DNA of 64,000 bases from Blastochloris viridis (GCA_005768725.1 VAFM01000001.1:186001-250000); one strand, 5' to 3'. Counted from the stretch's first letter, positions 1 to 8,720 are shown. The notes: a model not told the origin generated them from the letters alone. Numbers and translations are program-made.

Positions 1-171
1 GCCGGAGACATCGTACGCGATGTTGGCGGCGGTGAGGTCGAAGGGGATCTCCTTGGCATCTTGCGCTTGGGCTACGCTTGCAAAGGCAGCCACTGCGAGA
101 AGGGCCGGAGCCAGAAATACGGTGAGGCGGGTGAGGAACATGAGGCCGTGCGCTTTGGGGTCGCTTTTCAT
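1..171 (-). CDS. lptD: LPS-assembly protein LptD, N-terminal fragment (cut by window edge)
   Basis: Only the first 57 codons are present; the gene runs off the left edge. It opens with a short basic stretch and then a hydrophobic segment (FLAPALLAVAAFASVAQAQ), a clear signal peptide, followed by a mature start that reads like the N-domain of LptD/OstA (IPFDLTAANIAYD). LptD is the outer-membrane barrel that inserts lipopolysaccharide. The call leans on position: it follows lptF and lptG on the same strand, the usual alphaproteobacterial order. A second in-frame ATG at 141 would give a more typical signal peptide, so the exact start is open. Confidence 0.75.
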   Translation of the reverse strand, partial: MKSDPKAHGLMFLTRLTVFLAPALLAVAAFASVAQAQDAKEIPFDLTAANIAYDVSG

Positions 172-268
172 TGTTGGGGTGGCCCCGTAGGGGAGCCAAT
201 TTCCGGCAGTCTTGCTCAAGACGCGGTGGGCGTCAATTCTTACCCGAGGGTAACGGTGCTTTTGGGGC

Positions 269-1483
269 TTATTCCTCGCGCAGCTGCAACATAAGGGCCA
301 TAGCCAGCAAGCTGGCCATGATAGCTGGCAACCACGCGGCCAGCCTTACGTCCAGGCGTCCGGCAAGGCCGAACGTGGCCATGAAGTTGCCGAAGAAGTA
401 AAAGCCGAAGCCCATGAGAACCCCTGCCACAATGACCATGCCGAGGCCGCGGACACGGGTGAAGCGCAGCCCGAAAGGCACAGCTACCAACAACATGGCG
501 ATGCACATGAAGGGAAGGGCGAGTAGACGCTGGTAGGCCATGGCGTGGCGGTCGGTTTTAAAGCCGCTTTCTTGCAGGGTACTGATGAATTCGCGCAACT
601 CGAAGATGTTCAGGGTGCCCGGCGGATTGAAGCTGGCCTGGATCTCGTCCGGCGTCAGGCTGGTCGGCAGGGTGAGCTCGGGCTTGCGGATGATGTCCTG
701 TCGGGGAGTGAGCATGACGGCGTTCTTGAGGTTCCATTGGCCTTGTTCGCCATTGATGCCTGGTTCCAGAACGGCCTGCTCGGCATCGATACGCGCGAGG
801 AAGCTGTTATGTTCATCGAAGATGAAGACCGTGGCCTGACCGAGATCGTCTCCGCCGGGAGAGACACGGCGACCGTAGATGAAGTAGTCGCGGCCCGAGG
901 CCTGTTTGGTGGCGGTGGCGGGGAATTCGCTTTGCTTGAGCCAGATGCTGCCGCCTGCAGTGACCAGACCTTTGGTGGAGCCGGGGAAGACGGTGGCGTT
1001 CCAGTGTTCGTAGCGCTTGAGAAGGGCGGCGGAGACCGGATTGCCGACCCAGATGGACAGCATGCCGACCAAGAGACACGCGAGCAGCGGGCCCATGAGG
1101 AAGCGGCGTGCGGGTAGGCCGATGGCGCGGAGGGCAACGAGTTCCTGCCTTTTATTAAGCTGGTTGAGCCAGACAAGGCTACCGATAAGGACGGCAAATG
1201 GCAGCAGTTGCAGGAGGAGGTCCGGCGTTTTGGCGAGGCTCATGATAAGGGCCACGCTGATGCCGATGCCTTTGTCGGAAATCTGGTTCCAGAGATCGAT
1301 GACATCGATCAGATAAATAAAGGAGCCAAGGCCGAAGATGGTGAAAATGACCGTGGTGAGCCACATGCCGCCAAGATACCAGCCGAGGGTAGGGGAGTAG
1401 CCGCGAGTGGAGGCGTCGCGTGGGGCGGGCGCCAGCAGGTTGGGCATGGCCGGCACGCTGAGGTTGGTAAGTTTAGGAGGCAT
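269..1483 (-). CDS. lptG: LPS export ABC transporter permease LptG
   Basis: This is a 404-residue inner-membrane permease of the YjgP/YjgQ family, partner of LptF in the LptB2FG complex that extracts LPS from the inner membrane and feeds the LptC-LptA-LptD bridge. Membrane segments lie near residues 32-58, 80-115 and in the last 90 residues, with a periplasmic beta-jellyroll-like region between them. The ATG at 1483 is preferred over the upstream one at 1531 because it overlaps the end of lptF by 11 bases, typical of translational coupling. It is followed after 97 bases by lptD. It is separated from LptF by order and by its longer periplasmic domain. Confidence 0.92.
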   Translation of the reverse strand: MPPKLTNLSVPAMPNLLAPAPRDASTRGYSPTLGWYLGGMWLTTVIFTIFGLGSFIYLIDVIDLWNQISDKGIGISVALIMSLAKTPDLLLQLLPFAVLIGSLVWLNQLNKRQELVALRAIGLPARRFLMGPLLACLLVGMLSIWVGNPVSAALLKRYEHWNATVFPGSTKGLVTAGGSIWLKQSEFPATATKQASGRDYFIYGRRVSPGGDDLGQATVFIFDEHNSFLARIDAEQAVLEPGINGEQGQWNLKNAVMLTPRQDIIRKPELTLPTSLTPDEIQASFNPPGTLNIFELREFISTLQESGFKTDRHAMAYQRLLALPFMCIAMLLVAVPFGLRFTRVRGLGMVIVAGVLMGFGFYFFGNFMATFGLAGRLDVRLAAWLPAIMASLLAMALMLQLREE

Positions 1484-2579
1484 GGATGCGGCCCTTTTTG
1501 GACACAAATGCAGCGTAGGCGGCGCCGACAAGAGGCCATGCCCACTGGCCGTAGAGAACGGCGGTGGAGCCGTCTTGCGACATACCTTCGAGCATCATCA
1601 TGATACCCAGATACACGAAACCGGACAGCGAAGCCGCGACCAGCAGGCGCCATGGACTTTGCTGGCGGCGAGGGGGACGCAGCAGCCATGCGGCGGCGAT
1701 GAGAGTGAGCGGAATGGGACTGAGCGGCCAAAGCAGACGCTTGTGGAGCTCGGCGCGCATTTCGTTCGCTTTTTTTACGGGGGCGGTTTTGGCTTCGGAT
1801 ATCAATTGGGCCAGACCGTATTCTTCATGGCTGGGTGTGCGCGGCACGATGACCTGCTGGCCGAGGCTTTGGCGGATATCCAAGTTATATTTATCGAACT
1901 CCAGCATGCCGACCTGTTTGGCGCCGACTTCCTGGCGCAGGCCTTTTTCCAGCGCCAGTTGCGGGTAGCCGTCGGCATCCAGCGTGATTTCTCCGTGCTG
2001 GGCATACCATGTGACCGGCTTGGCGGGGTTGCGGGTGTCGTGCACCAGAATTTGATCCAGCGTAGTTGGAGTAGTGCGCTTGCGGAGGTAGATCATCAGA
2101 TTATTGCCAAGCTGGTTGAAGGTACCTTCTTCCAAGAGCAGTTGGGCATTCTGGGTGCGGATCTGGTATTGCAGGTCTTTGAACGAGGCCGTGCTGGCGG
2201 GCAGCAGTTGCAGGAACAGGACGTAACCGAAAAGAACACCGACACAGGCCCATGCCAGCAGCGGGCGCAGAATGTGGGTCGGGCTACGGCCTAGGCTGAG
2301 GGCGGCGGTCAGTTCGTTATCCTCCTGCCAGCGGCGCAGCATGACGCAGGCGCCGATGAACATACCGAACGGCAGGATAATCGTCAGCAGCTTGGGGACC
2401 AGCATGACGGTCAGGTGCAGGAAGGTGCCCATGCCAAGGCCCTTGTTGATCACCAGATCGAGAAACCGCAGGCTTTGCAGGAGCCAGACAAGGCCCAGCA
2501 AAATGCCCATGCCAAGCAGGCTCGGCTTCATGGCATCGCGCACAATATACGACGGCAAGGTTAGGCGGAGTTGTGTCAT
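1473..2579 (-). CDS. lptF: LPS export ABC transporter permease LptF
   Basis: A 368-residue YjgP/YjgQ family permease. The N-terminal half carries three membrane helices (about 20-40, 51-77, 105-127) with the family sequence LPFGMFIGACVMLRRW and the NELTAALSLG stretch; a periplasmic domain follows, then three helices near the C terminus. With LptG it forms the membrane part of the LPS extractor. It is the first gene of a minus-strand run lptF-lptG-lptD and is divergent from pepA, so the 138-base gap at 2580-2717 must hold both promoters. Confidence 0.92.
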   Translation of the reverse strand: MTQLRLTLPSYIVRDAMKPSLLGMGILLGLVWLLQSLRFLDLVINKGLGMGTFLHLTVMLVPKLLTIILPFGMFIGACVMLRRWQEDNELTAALSLGRSPTHILRPLLAWACVGVLFGYVLFLQLLPASTASFKDLQYQIRTQNAQLLLEEGTFNQLGNNLMIYLRKRTTPTTLDQILVHDTRNPAKPVTWYAQHGEITLDADGYPQLALEKGLRQEVGAKQVGMLEFDKYNLDIRQSLGQQVIVPRTPSHEEYGLAQLISEAKTAPVKKANEMRAELHKRLLWPLSPIPLTLIAAAWLLRPPRRQQSPWRLLVAASLSGFVYLGIMMMLEGMSQDGSTAVLYGQWAWPLVGAAYAAFVSKKGRIHAS

Positions 2580-2717
2580 TCGGGTCTCTTCATACCAGTT
2601 TTAAGGCTTTTATACCAAGATGATTTTATGCACACGCTTGCACAGGCGTGAAAGGTTGTGGCAGTTTAACGAGCGAATGAGCCGTTTGGCCGGAATAATT
2701 AAAAAAGAGATGTAAAA

Positions 2718-4319
2718 ATGCCTTCGTTTGTTTTGGAAGCTGCCCGTTTGACGCCGAAATCGGCCAAGCGAACCGTTGTTGTGTTTGCGGAAAACAAGGG
2801 GAAATTGACCGATTCCGCCCAGACCGTGGATGAAGGTTTGGGGGGCGTTATCAAGAGTTCTCTGCGTGGGACCCGTTTTAATGGTGGGGCGGGTGAATTT
2901 TCGCGCATCACGGTGCAGGATGGGACGGTTAACACCGTGCTGGTCGCCGGTTTGGGCAAAGAGCCGGGTGAACGCCGGGACTGGTGGAAAGCCGGTTTGG
3001 CTATCGGTAAGCAACTGGATGCCATGGGCGTGAAAGAAGCCAGCCTGGCACTGGGTGACCTTGGCAGTGCTGAAGAAGCCTTTGCCGCCGCCAGTGCGCT
3101 GGTAGAAGGCGTGTATATGGCCATGTACCGTTTTGAGCAGTTTAAAGAGGTGAAGGATCATCAGGTTGCGCGTTTTGAAAAGCTGACCGTGCTGACCAGT
3201 ACCCGTGCCGCCCGTTTGCTGGAAGAGGAAACGCCCAAGCTGTTTGCGTTGCTTGAAGCGACCGACAAGGCGCGCGATGCCGCCAACCTGCCGCCGAATA
3301 TTGCCAACCCCGAATACATGGCGACCCAGGCGCGTGCTTTGGAAAAGCATGGCGTGAAGGTGGAAGTGATTGACGAAAAGCAGATGAAAAAGCTGGGGCT
3401 GAATCTGATTCTGGCCGTGGGTGGCAATGCGGCGGTGGAAGATCAGCCGCGTCTGATTTTCATGCACTATAACGGTGGCAAGAAGGGTGAGGCTCCTACC
3501 GCGCTGGTTGGCAAAGGGATTATGTACGACACCGGCGGTTACAACCTGAAGATCAACAAAAGCATGGGCGGCATGAAGTTTGATATGTGCGGTGCTGCCG
3601 CTGTGCTGGGTGCCATGGAAGCATTAGCGCGCCGTAAGGCACCGGTGAATGTGATTGGGGTGATGACCTGTGCCATGAATATGGTAGGTGCCCGGAGCTT
3701 TGTGCCTGACAGCATTTATAAGTCTTACAAAGGTCTGCACGTGGAAATCGGTAATACCGATGCTGAAGGGCGTTTGGTGCTGGCCGATGCGATGGCTTAC
3801 ACCATTGATAAGCACAACCCGAGCCAGATTGTTGACCTTGCGACCTTAACCGGTGCGATTGTGGCGGCGTTGGGTGGGGCCTATGCCGGGTTGTTTTCTA
3901 CCAGTAACCCGCTGGCCAATGCTCTGCAGAAGGCCGGTGATGAAGTGGGTGAGCGCCTGTGGCGCATGCCGGTAGATGACTGCTACGCCGCGCCCGTGAA
4001 GGTGGCCGATGTGAATAACGACGGTATTCCGTGGGGTGGCGCCAATGCGGCGGCGGTGTTCCTTAAACGCTTTGCCGATAAGACGCCGTGGGCGCACTTG
4101 GACATTGCTGGTACCGGGTGGGTTGACGGCCTGCCGGGCGAACCAAAGGAATTAGGCGGTGCGCGTGCGTTTGGTGTGCGTCTGCTGGTCAACTGGCTTG
4201 AGACAGTAGCGCCTGCTGTTGTAGAAGGAGTACAAGCGAAGCGTCGCGGTCGTCCTTCCAAGGCGGCGGTTGCGGCGGCGGGCAAGCGTGGTCGCGGGCG
4301 TCCGCGCAAGGCGGCTTAA
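2718..4319 (+). CDS. pepA: Leucyl aminopeptidase (M17) with C-terminal AT-hook-like tail
   Basis: Cytosolic M17 aminopeptidase that removes N-terminal residues from peptides with a two-metal centre. The 533-residue protein has the expected metal and catalytic residues: K266 and D271 in GKGIMYDTGG, K278, D289 in MKFDM, and D348, E350 and R352 in NTDAEGRL. The last 28 residues are an addition to the usual family end and contain two AT-hook-like cores, KRRGRPSK (about 508-515) and RGRPRK (about 526-531), rich in Lys, Arg and Ala. PepA of E. coli is also a DNA-binding architectural protein, so the tail may add DNA binding; that is inference. Neighbour holC is a common pepA partner. Confidence 0.93.
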   Translation: MPSFVLEAARLTPKSAKRTVVVFAENKGKLTDSAQTVDEGLGGVIKSSLRGTRFNGGAGEFSRITVQDGTVNTVLVAGLGKEPGERRDWWKAGLAIGKQLDAMGVKEASLALGDLGSAEEAFAAASALVEGVYMAMYRFEQFKEVKDHQVARFEKLTVLTSTRAARLLEEETPKLFALLEATDKARDAANLPPNIANPEYMATQARALEKHGVKVEVIDEKQMKKLGLNLILAVGGNAAVEDQPRLIFMHYNGGKKGEAPTALVGKGIMYDTGGYNLKINKSMGGMKFDMCGAAAVLGAMEALARRKAPVNVIGVMTCAMNMVGARSFVPDSIYKSYKGLHVEIGNTDAEGRLVLADAMAYTIDKHNPSQIVDLATLTGAIVAALGGAYAGLFSTSNPLANALQKAGDEVGERLWRMPVDDCYAAPVKVADVNNDGIPWGGANAAAVFLKRFADKTPWAHLDIAGTGWVDGLPGEPKELGGARAFGVRLLVNWLETVAPAVVEGVQAKRRGRPSKAAVAAAGKRGRGRPRKAA

Positions 4320-4369
4320 GCTGATAATTTACTTTAATAACTAATAACAATATAAAGAAAAATATAGAA

Positions 4370-5512
4370 ATGGCGACTAAAACAAAAGCGAAACCGGCCA
4401 CCAAAACAGCTGCCAAGGCGAGTGCTAAAGCTCCGGCCAAAGCGACCAAGAAGGTACTGACCCCCGCGATGAAGAGTGCGCTGGCACATACCCGCGCGCT
4501 GCTGGACATCCCCAGTGCGACCAACCGCATTGGTGCTGTGGCCGATTACGTGGAGAAGCATTCCAAGAAGCTGGGCTACAAGGTTGAGCGCCAGTGGGAT
4601 GATACGCTGCGGATTAGTGTGGCCGGTAAGGATACCAAGCGCGTTGTTGGCTATGGCGCCCACCTGGACCGTATTGGCCTGATGGTGGACGAGCTGTTTG
4701 ACGATGGTACGGTGAAGATCAGCTCTATTGGTGGGCTTTATCCGGGTCACGTAATGGATGGTGTGATCGCCAAGATCCAGACCAAGGACGGTACGCTGGT
4801 TGAGGGGTTGATCTATCACATGGATACACCGATCCACAAAATGGGTCTGGAAGGTTTTGAGAAGCGTCCGCAGAAGTGGAAGAACATCCGTCTGCGCCCC
4901 GATGCCTGCATTGGCTGCACCAAGAAGAACGGTAAGGACAAGCTGAAGTCTCTCGGGATTCAGGTGGGCCAACTGGTCTGGCTGAACCCGATGCTGAACA
5001 TTGATGAAGTGAATGGTACGCTGCGCTCCCGCTGGTTGGACAACACCCTTGGCTGTGTTGTGCTGCTGGCGTTGATGGAACGCTGGGCCGAGAAGAAGAT
5101 GAAGCCGAAGTTCTCGGTCGACTTCATTTTCTCTGCTGCGGAAGAAGCCGGTATGGGTGGTACGTCGGTGATTCGTCCGGAGCTGAGTGATTTTGTGGCC
5201 GTGGATACGTCTGTCGGTGAAGAAATGGAAGACCTGAACAACTGCGCCATCAAGCAGAAGGCCGGGCGTTACCCGTATTCTCAGAAGTTGACCGATGAAC
5301 TGGAAACCGCGGCGGAAAAGGCCAAAGTCGGTTTTGAGCGCAAGAGTTTTGAAGGCGGCGGTACCGATGCGGAACAAGCGAAGGGCGCAGGCTTTAAAGG
5401 TCAGGTAGCGTGTATCGTTTCGCCGATCTACAATCTGCACTCGGTGGAATCCACCACCTTTGGTGCGGTTGAAGGCGTGATTGAAACCCTGCACGCACAC
5501 GCAATGCTGTAA
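4370..5512 (+). CDS. M42 family metalloaminopeptidase with Lys/Ala-rich N-terminal tail
   Basis: A 380-residue M42 (glutamyl aminopeptidase/FrvX-like) protein. Likely metal ligands are visible: H98 in YGAHLD, D224 in WLDNTLG, E258/E259 in SAAEEAG, D279 in VAVDTS and H357 in IYNLHSVE. These enzymes form large tetrahedral dodecamers that trim cytosolic peptides. Residues 1-28 are almost only Lys, Ala, Thr and Pro, like a histone H1 tail, and precede the conserved domain. No good ribosome-binding site is visible before the ATG. It sits 50 bases after pepA, probably co-transcribed, so two aminopeptidases with basic tails stand side by side. Specificity cannot be told from sequence. Confidence 0.88.
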   Translation: MATKTKAKPATKTAAKASAKAPAKATKKVLTPAMKSALAHTRALLDIPSATNRIGAVADYVEKHSKKLGYKVERQWDDTLRISVAGKDTKRVVGYGAHLDRIGLMVDELFDDGTVKISSIGGLYPGHVMDGVIAKIQTKDGTLVEGLIYHMDTPIHKMGLEGFEKRPQKWKNIRLRPDACIGCTKKNGKDKLKSLGIQVGQLVWLNPMLNIDEVNGTLRSRWLDNTLGCVVLLALMERWAEKKMKPKFSVDFIFSAAEEAGMGGTSVIRPELSDFVAVDTSVGEEMEDLNNCAIKQKAGRYPYSQKLTDELETAAEKAKVGFERKSFEGGGTDAEQAKGAGFKGQVACIVSPIYNLHSVESTTFGAVEGVIETLHAHAML

Positions 5513-5685
5513 AAGCTATTTACCCAATTATTAACACAGTATGTGAACCTTCGGACGGATGGAAAAAGTCCCTGGATTGCACTGTCAAAAACGTCAAATA
5601 GGACCACTATTAGCCGTTTTTGCCATTACAACCAGAAACCTTTTCCATCTCGTCATACTGTGTCAATAATCATGTAAATAGCTTT
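5512..5685. repeat. 174-bp near-perfect palindrome, MITE-like
   Basis: The whole gap between the M42 gene and holC is one imperfect inverted repeat. The ends match exactly (AAAGCTATTTA at 5512-5522 and its complement at 5675-5685). Further pairs include ATTATTAACACAGTATG with CATACTGTGTCAATAAT, GATGGAAAAAG with CTTTTCCATC, and the central CAAAAACG with CGTTTTTG. One arm carries about 10 extra bases near 5548. The left end overlaps the stop codon. It could be a non-autonomous transposon-like element or a long RNA hairpin between the genes; no open reading frame lies in it. Confidence 0.8.
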
Positions 5686-5704
5686 AAAGGGAGAAGGGGG
5701 TAGC

Positions 5705-6181
5705 ATGGGGATTCCGGTCGCGTTTTATCATACAGGGGGTGAAACCCCTGCTGCGCTGGACTCTGTGCTGCCGACTTTGCTGGAGAAAGCTGTCGGTGCG
5801 GGTAACCGCATTCTGCTGGTGGCTCCTACGGCGGCGCGTCAGCAGCGGTTGGACGAAGCGTTGTGGAGTTACCGCGATGCTTCGTTTTTGCCGCACGGCA
5901 AGCCGGAGGACGGTAAGCCGGAGCTTCAGCCGATTTTGATCGTGAATGCCGAGGATGAATTTTCGGGGTTTATGAGCGGGCGGATTCCCGTTGTGCTGGC
6001 CGGTGCCGAAAGTGCACTGGAGAAGGTGCTAGCTGCCACGCCAAGCCGCGCGCTTTATATGTTTACTGCTGCGACGGCAGATGTGGAGCGCGGGCGCGGA
6101 CTCTTCAAACAGCTTAAAGGGGCTGGGCATGAGCTGAGTTATCATCAGCAGACCGAGAAGGGTTGGGAAAAGAAGGCTTAA
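5705..6181 (+). CDS. holC: DNA polymerase III subunit chi
   Basis: A 158-residue protein with the HolC pattern: an N-terminal beta strand and YHTGG, LPTLLEKAVGAGNRILLVA in the first half, an LDEALWSY motif and a SFLPHG stretch, then ending in an acidic/basic helix. Chi links the clamp loader (through psi) to single-strand binding protein at the replication fork. The pepA-holC neighbourhood is conserved in alphaproteobacteria, which supports the call. The gene starts 19 bases past the long palindrome, with AAAGGGAGAAGGGG as a strong ribosome-binding region. Confidence 0.88.
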   Translation: MGIPVAFYHTGGETPAALDSVLPTLLEKAVGAGNRILLVAPTAARQQRLDEALWSYRDASFLPHGKPEDGKPELQPILIVNAEDEFSGFMSGRIPVVLAGAESALEKVLAATPSRALYMFTAATADVERGRGLFKQLKGAGHELSYHQQTEKGWEKKA

Positions 6182-6199
6182 TATACGTCTTCGTGGTGG

Positions 6200-6309
6200 G
6201 GCAGGGGCTAAAACGCTCCCAGAATACGCTTCGCCAAATCTCGTGTACTTATTCTGTACACGTCGCTTTGTCTCATCGCATTCTGGAATCGTTTATAGCC
6301 GCCTGCTGG
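6200..6309. repeat. Structured intergenic repeat, copy 1
   Basis: A 110-base element directly after holC that recurs at 48946-49050. Both copies share an outer stem, a middle strand reading CGCTTCRCCAAAYCTCG, an inner hairpin GTGTAC..GTACAC here (GCGTAC..GTACGC in copy 2), and then CGTCG and CTCATC. The inner and outer stems keep pairing although bases differ between copies. Outer stem here: GGGGCTAAAACGCTCCCAGAAT near 6204-6225 against ATTCTGG..CGTTTATAGCC near 6279-6300. Its right end runs into the holC terminator. Confidence 0.7.
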
Positions 6310-6331
6310 GTTAACCAGAGGCGGCTTTTTA
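6298..6331. terminator. Terminator after holC
   Basis: Hairpin GCCGCCTGCTGG / CCAGAGGCGGC with loop GTTAA at 6298-6325, then a run of Ts. It overlaps the right end of repeat copy 1, so pairing in the repeat and in the terminator are partly exclusive. Confidence 0.8.
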
Positions 6332-6649
6332 TTGGATGATGAGGGTGTTGGCCTTGGGGGCGGGGGCGGATTCTTCGATCAGCACCGGTTTGCCGGCTTC
6401 GCGGGCGAGGATATCCCTCACAATAAGCAGTCGTTGGATAGAGAGCGGGCGGTTGTCGGCCGGAATGCTGACCATGAATTGCGATTGGCCGCCTTTGGCA
6501 GACTTCATGAGCGCAAGGAGAGGGGCGTTGTCTTCAGTGGAGACCCACTTGTTCTCGTTTTGATACGTGAGCGTGACAGCGCCTGCGGGCTGGACGGTGA
6601 GGACCGCCAGCCCGAGGATGAGTGCGAAGGTTATTGCGCGATGGTCCAT
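6329..6649 (-). CDS. Small secreted protein of unknown function
   Basis: I do not recognise this 106-residue protein. Residues 1-24 form a signal peptide ending in PAGA, so it is probably periplasmic. The mature part has no cysteine and is about 80 residues. The segment LSIQRLLIVRDILAREAGK resembles the helix of OmpA-like domains but the rest does not support that. Its ATG overlaps the last 19 bases of ppiD, so it is likely the second gene of that operon and translationally coupled. Its job may relate to envelope folding, from context only. Confidence 0.65.
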   Translation of the reverse strand: MDHRAITFALILGLAVLTVQPAGAVTLTYQNENKWVSTEDNAPLLALMKSAKGGQSQFMVSIPADNRPLSIQRLLIVRDILAREAGKPVLIEESAPAPKANTLIIQ

Positions 6650-8526
6650 TGCACTTCACGGCCGAAGATCTGCTTCAGCATCGGTTGGTTGAGCTCCACC
6701 TTGGCCTTCTGGGTGAGGTAGGCCAGCATGAGGGCTTCAACATCGCCTTGCAGACGTTGTTGGTAGACCTTAGCTTGCTCTGGCAGCTTGGTTTCATCCA
6801 GCGGCAGGGTCTCGCGCGAGGTGAGGCGGACAAGGTGCAGGTTCTGACCTTCCGGCAGGGCACCGGCCAGCGTGGTGCCGGTGGCGAGGGGATAGAATTC
6901 CAGCATGTTCTGTTGCAGCCATTGCGGAGCCTCGGTGGGGTTGCTGACGCTGAGGCTGCTGATGGAAACGCCCTGGATACCGGCCTTTTGAGCTGCGGCT
7001 TGCAAGGTCGTGGCACCCGGTGCACGGGCTTCCGACAGGAGTTTGTCGGCGGCACGGCGCAGAGCCTGCTGGGTTTGGGCTGCACGCAGTTGGGTGGCGA
7101 CATCGGCTTTTACCTCGGCGAACGGTTTGACGCTGGCCGGGTTGATTTTGGTGACCTGCACGTAGGCGGCACCGCCATCGGCCATCTGCAGCGGTTGGCT
7201 GGTTTCGTTCTGCGTGAGACCGAAACCGGTGGAGAGTTCCTGCGGTTCGATCGCTTCGTCATTCGCACGCACGGTGCTGAAGGTGAGGGCCTTGATGCCG
7301 ATGGCCTTGCCGATCTCGGTCAGCGGTTGGCCTGCGGCGATCTTTTCATCGACCACGCCACCGAGACGGACGAGAGCTTCGTCGGCCTGTTCGGTCTGGA
7401 GGTCTTTGGCGATGGCGGCACGGATCTCTTCGTAGGGAACATCGTGGGCCGGTTTGATCTCATCCACCCAGATAAGGTGCCAGCCGAAGGGGCTTTGCAC
7501 GGGGGCGCTGAGGGTGTTGGCGGCCACACTGAAGGCAACCTTGCGGAAGGCGGGCACGACGTCGTCGGCCTTGATGGTGCCGAGGGTACCGCCCTTGGTG
7601 CCTTCGTTGCCGGGGTCTTGGCTTAATTTGTTGGCGGCGGCGATGAAGTCGTCCTTCGTTTTAATGGTGGGGACGGCTTGCTCGGCGGCTTCCTTGGTTT
7701 CGAACAGGATGTGGCGGACGGTACGGGTTTCCGGCAGCTTGTAGTGTTCCTTGTTCTCTTCGTAGGCTTTCTTCACGTCTTCTTCCGGGACGTTGATGGT
7801 CTTGACCAGTTCGTCGCGGCTGAGGCGCAGCACGGTCAGGTTACGGGTTTCCGGCTTGCTGTAGAATTGTTCGTTCTGCTGGTAGAAGGTTTTCAGTTCG
7901 TCTTCCTTCGGCTCTGGCAGGGTGCCGAGGCTGGCGGGGGTGAGGGTGGCGACCTCGAAGCCCAGTTTCAGGTTCTCGGCGGCGACGATACCGGCGACGA
8001 GGCTGGGGCTGGGCGTTTCGACACGCGAAAGCTGCGCGAGGCTGCGCACGGTGAGGTCCTGGCCCATGTCGGCCTCGAACTGTTGCGGCGTGCGGCCGAT
8101 CTGGGCCAGCAGTTGGCGATAGCGGGCAACGTCGAACTGGCCTTTTTCATTTTTGAAGGCACCGATCTTGGTGATCTCGGCCTGAAGCTGCTTAGTGGCC
8201 GGCTGGAAGCCCAGCTTGGCGGCAGATTGCTGGAGCACCGTGCGGGCGACGACTTCAGCCAGCACCTGCTCGGCGATCTGCATTTGGTCCAGTTGCTCCT
8301 GCGTGGGGCGGGTGCCCATCATCTGCGTCACGTTTTGCAGGCGCTGGTTGTAGGTTTGCTCCAGCAGGCGCGGGGAGATATCGTGGCCGTTCACCTTAGC
8401 GGCCTGGGCGCCCAGCGACGGCATGAGGTAGTCGCCAATGCCCCACGCACCAAAGCACGCGACCAAAAGCAGCAGCATACCCTTACTGTATTTACTGGCG
8501 CCGAACTTGCGGAAGGCTTGCATCAT
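6631..8526 (-). CDS. ppiD: PpiD-type peptidyl-prolyl isomerase/periplasmic chaperone
   Basis: A 631-residue membrane-anchored foldase. From the ATG at 8526 it has a short basic N terminus, one membrane helix (GMLLLLVACFGAWGIGDYL), a SurA-type N-terminal chaperone region (LLEQTYNQRLQ..), and a parvulin PPIC domain about residues 250-350 (RTVRHILFETKEAA, GGTLGTI, PVQSPFGWHLIWV), followed by a C-terminal chaperone region. It helps newly exported proteins fold at the Sec translocon exit. The longer ORF start at 8712 is rejected because it lacks the anchor context and would run into the divergent secG promoter. Divergence from secG fits a link with export. Confidence 0.9.
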   Translation of the reverse strand: MMQAFRKFGASKYSKGMLLLLVACFGAWGIGDYLMPSLGAQAAKVNGHDISPRLLEQTYNQRLQNVTQMMGTRPTQEQLDQMQIAEQVLAEVVARTVLQQSAAKLGFQPATKQLQAEITKIGAFKNEKGQFDVARYRQLLAQIGRTPQQFEADMGQDLTVRSLAQLSRVETPSPSLVAGIVAAENLKLGFEVATLTPASLGTLPEPKEDELKTFYQQNEQFYSKPETRNLTVLRLSRDELVKTINVPEEDVKKAYEENKEHYKLPETRTVRHILFETKEAAEQAVPTIKTKDDFIAAANKLSQDPGNEGTKGGTLGTIKADDVVPAFRKVAFSVAANTLSAPVQSPFGWHLIWVDEIKPAHDVPYEEIRAAIAKDLQTEQADEALVRLGGVVDEKIAAGQPLTEIGKAIGIKALTFSTVRANDEAIEPQELSTGFGLTQNETSQPLQMADGGAAYVQVTKINPASVKPFAEVKADVATQLRAAQTQQALRRAADKLLSEARAPGATTLQAAAQKAGIQGVSISSLSVSNPTEAPQWLQQNMLEFYPLATGTTLAGALPEGQNLHLVRLTSRETLPLDETKLPEQAKVYQQRLQGDVEALMLAYLTQKAKVELNQPMLKQIFGREVQWTIAQ

Positions 8527-8684
8527 GGGGACAGGACTTTCGTTTCTCTCTGGTCGGTATATCAAGACGTGTGTACCACGCATATATACATAATTATGCC
8601 GCAACCTGCCACCAAGCGAAGATGGCGACAAGGGCAGGCGCCCAAACGTGCAGCAGTTGCGTGCGCGGTTTTTACCGGCCCGCC

Positions 8685-8713
8685 TTGACTGTTGGCGTGC
8701 AGGTGCGTACAAC
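8685..8713 (+). promoter_or_regulatory. Predicted secG promoter, leaderless geometry
   Basis: TTGACT at 8685-8690, a 17-base spacer, and TACAAC at 8708-8713. Only seven bases separate the -10 from the secG ATG at 8721, so the predicted transcript would begin at or next to the start codon. No ribosome-binding site is seen upstream of the ATG. Confidence 0.55.
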
Positions 8714-8720
8714 CCTTTTC

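Noticed and set aside
1407..2294. Long plus-strand frame opposite lptF/lptG
   Set aside because: Antisense to two well-supported Lpt genes, with no ribosome-binding site and Gly/His/Gln-rich composition typical of reverse frames.
6622..8688. Long plus-strand frames opposite ppiD
   Set aside because: They mirror ppiD coding sequence and carry no recognisable motif.
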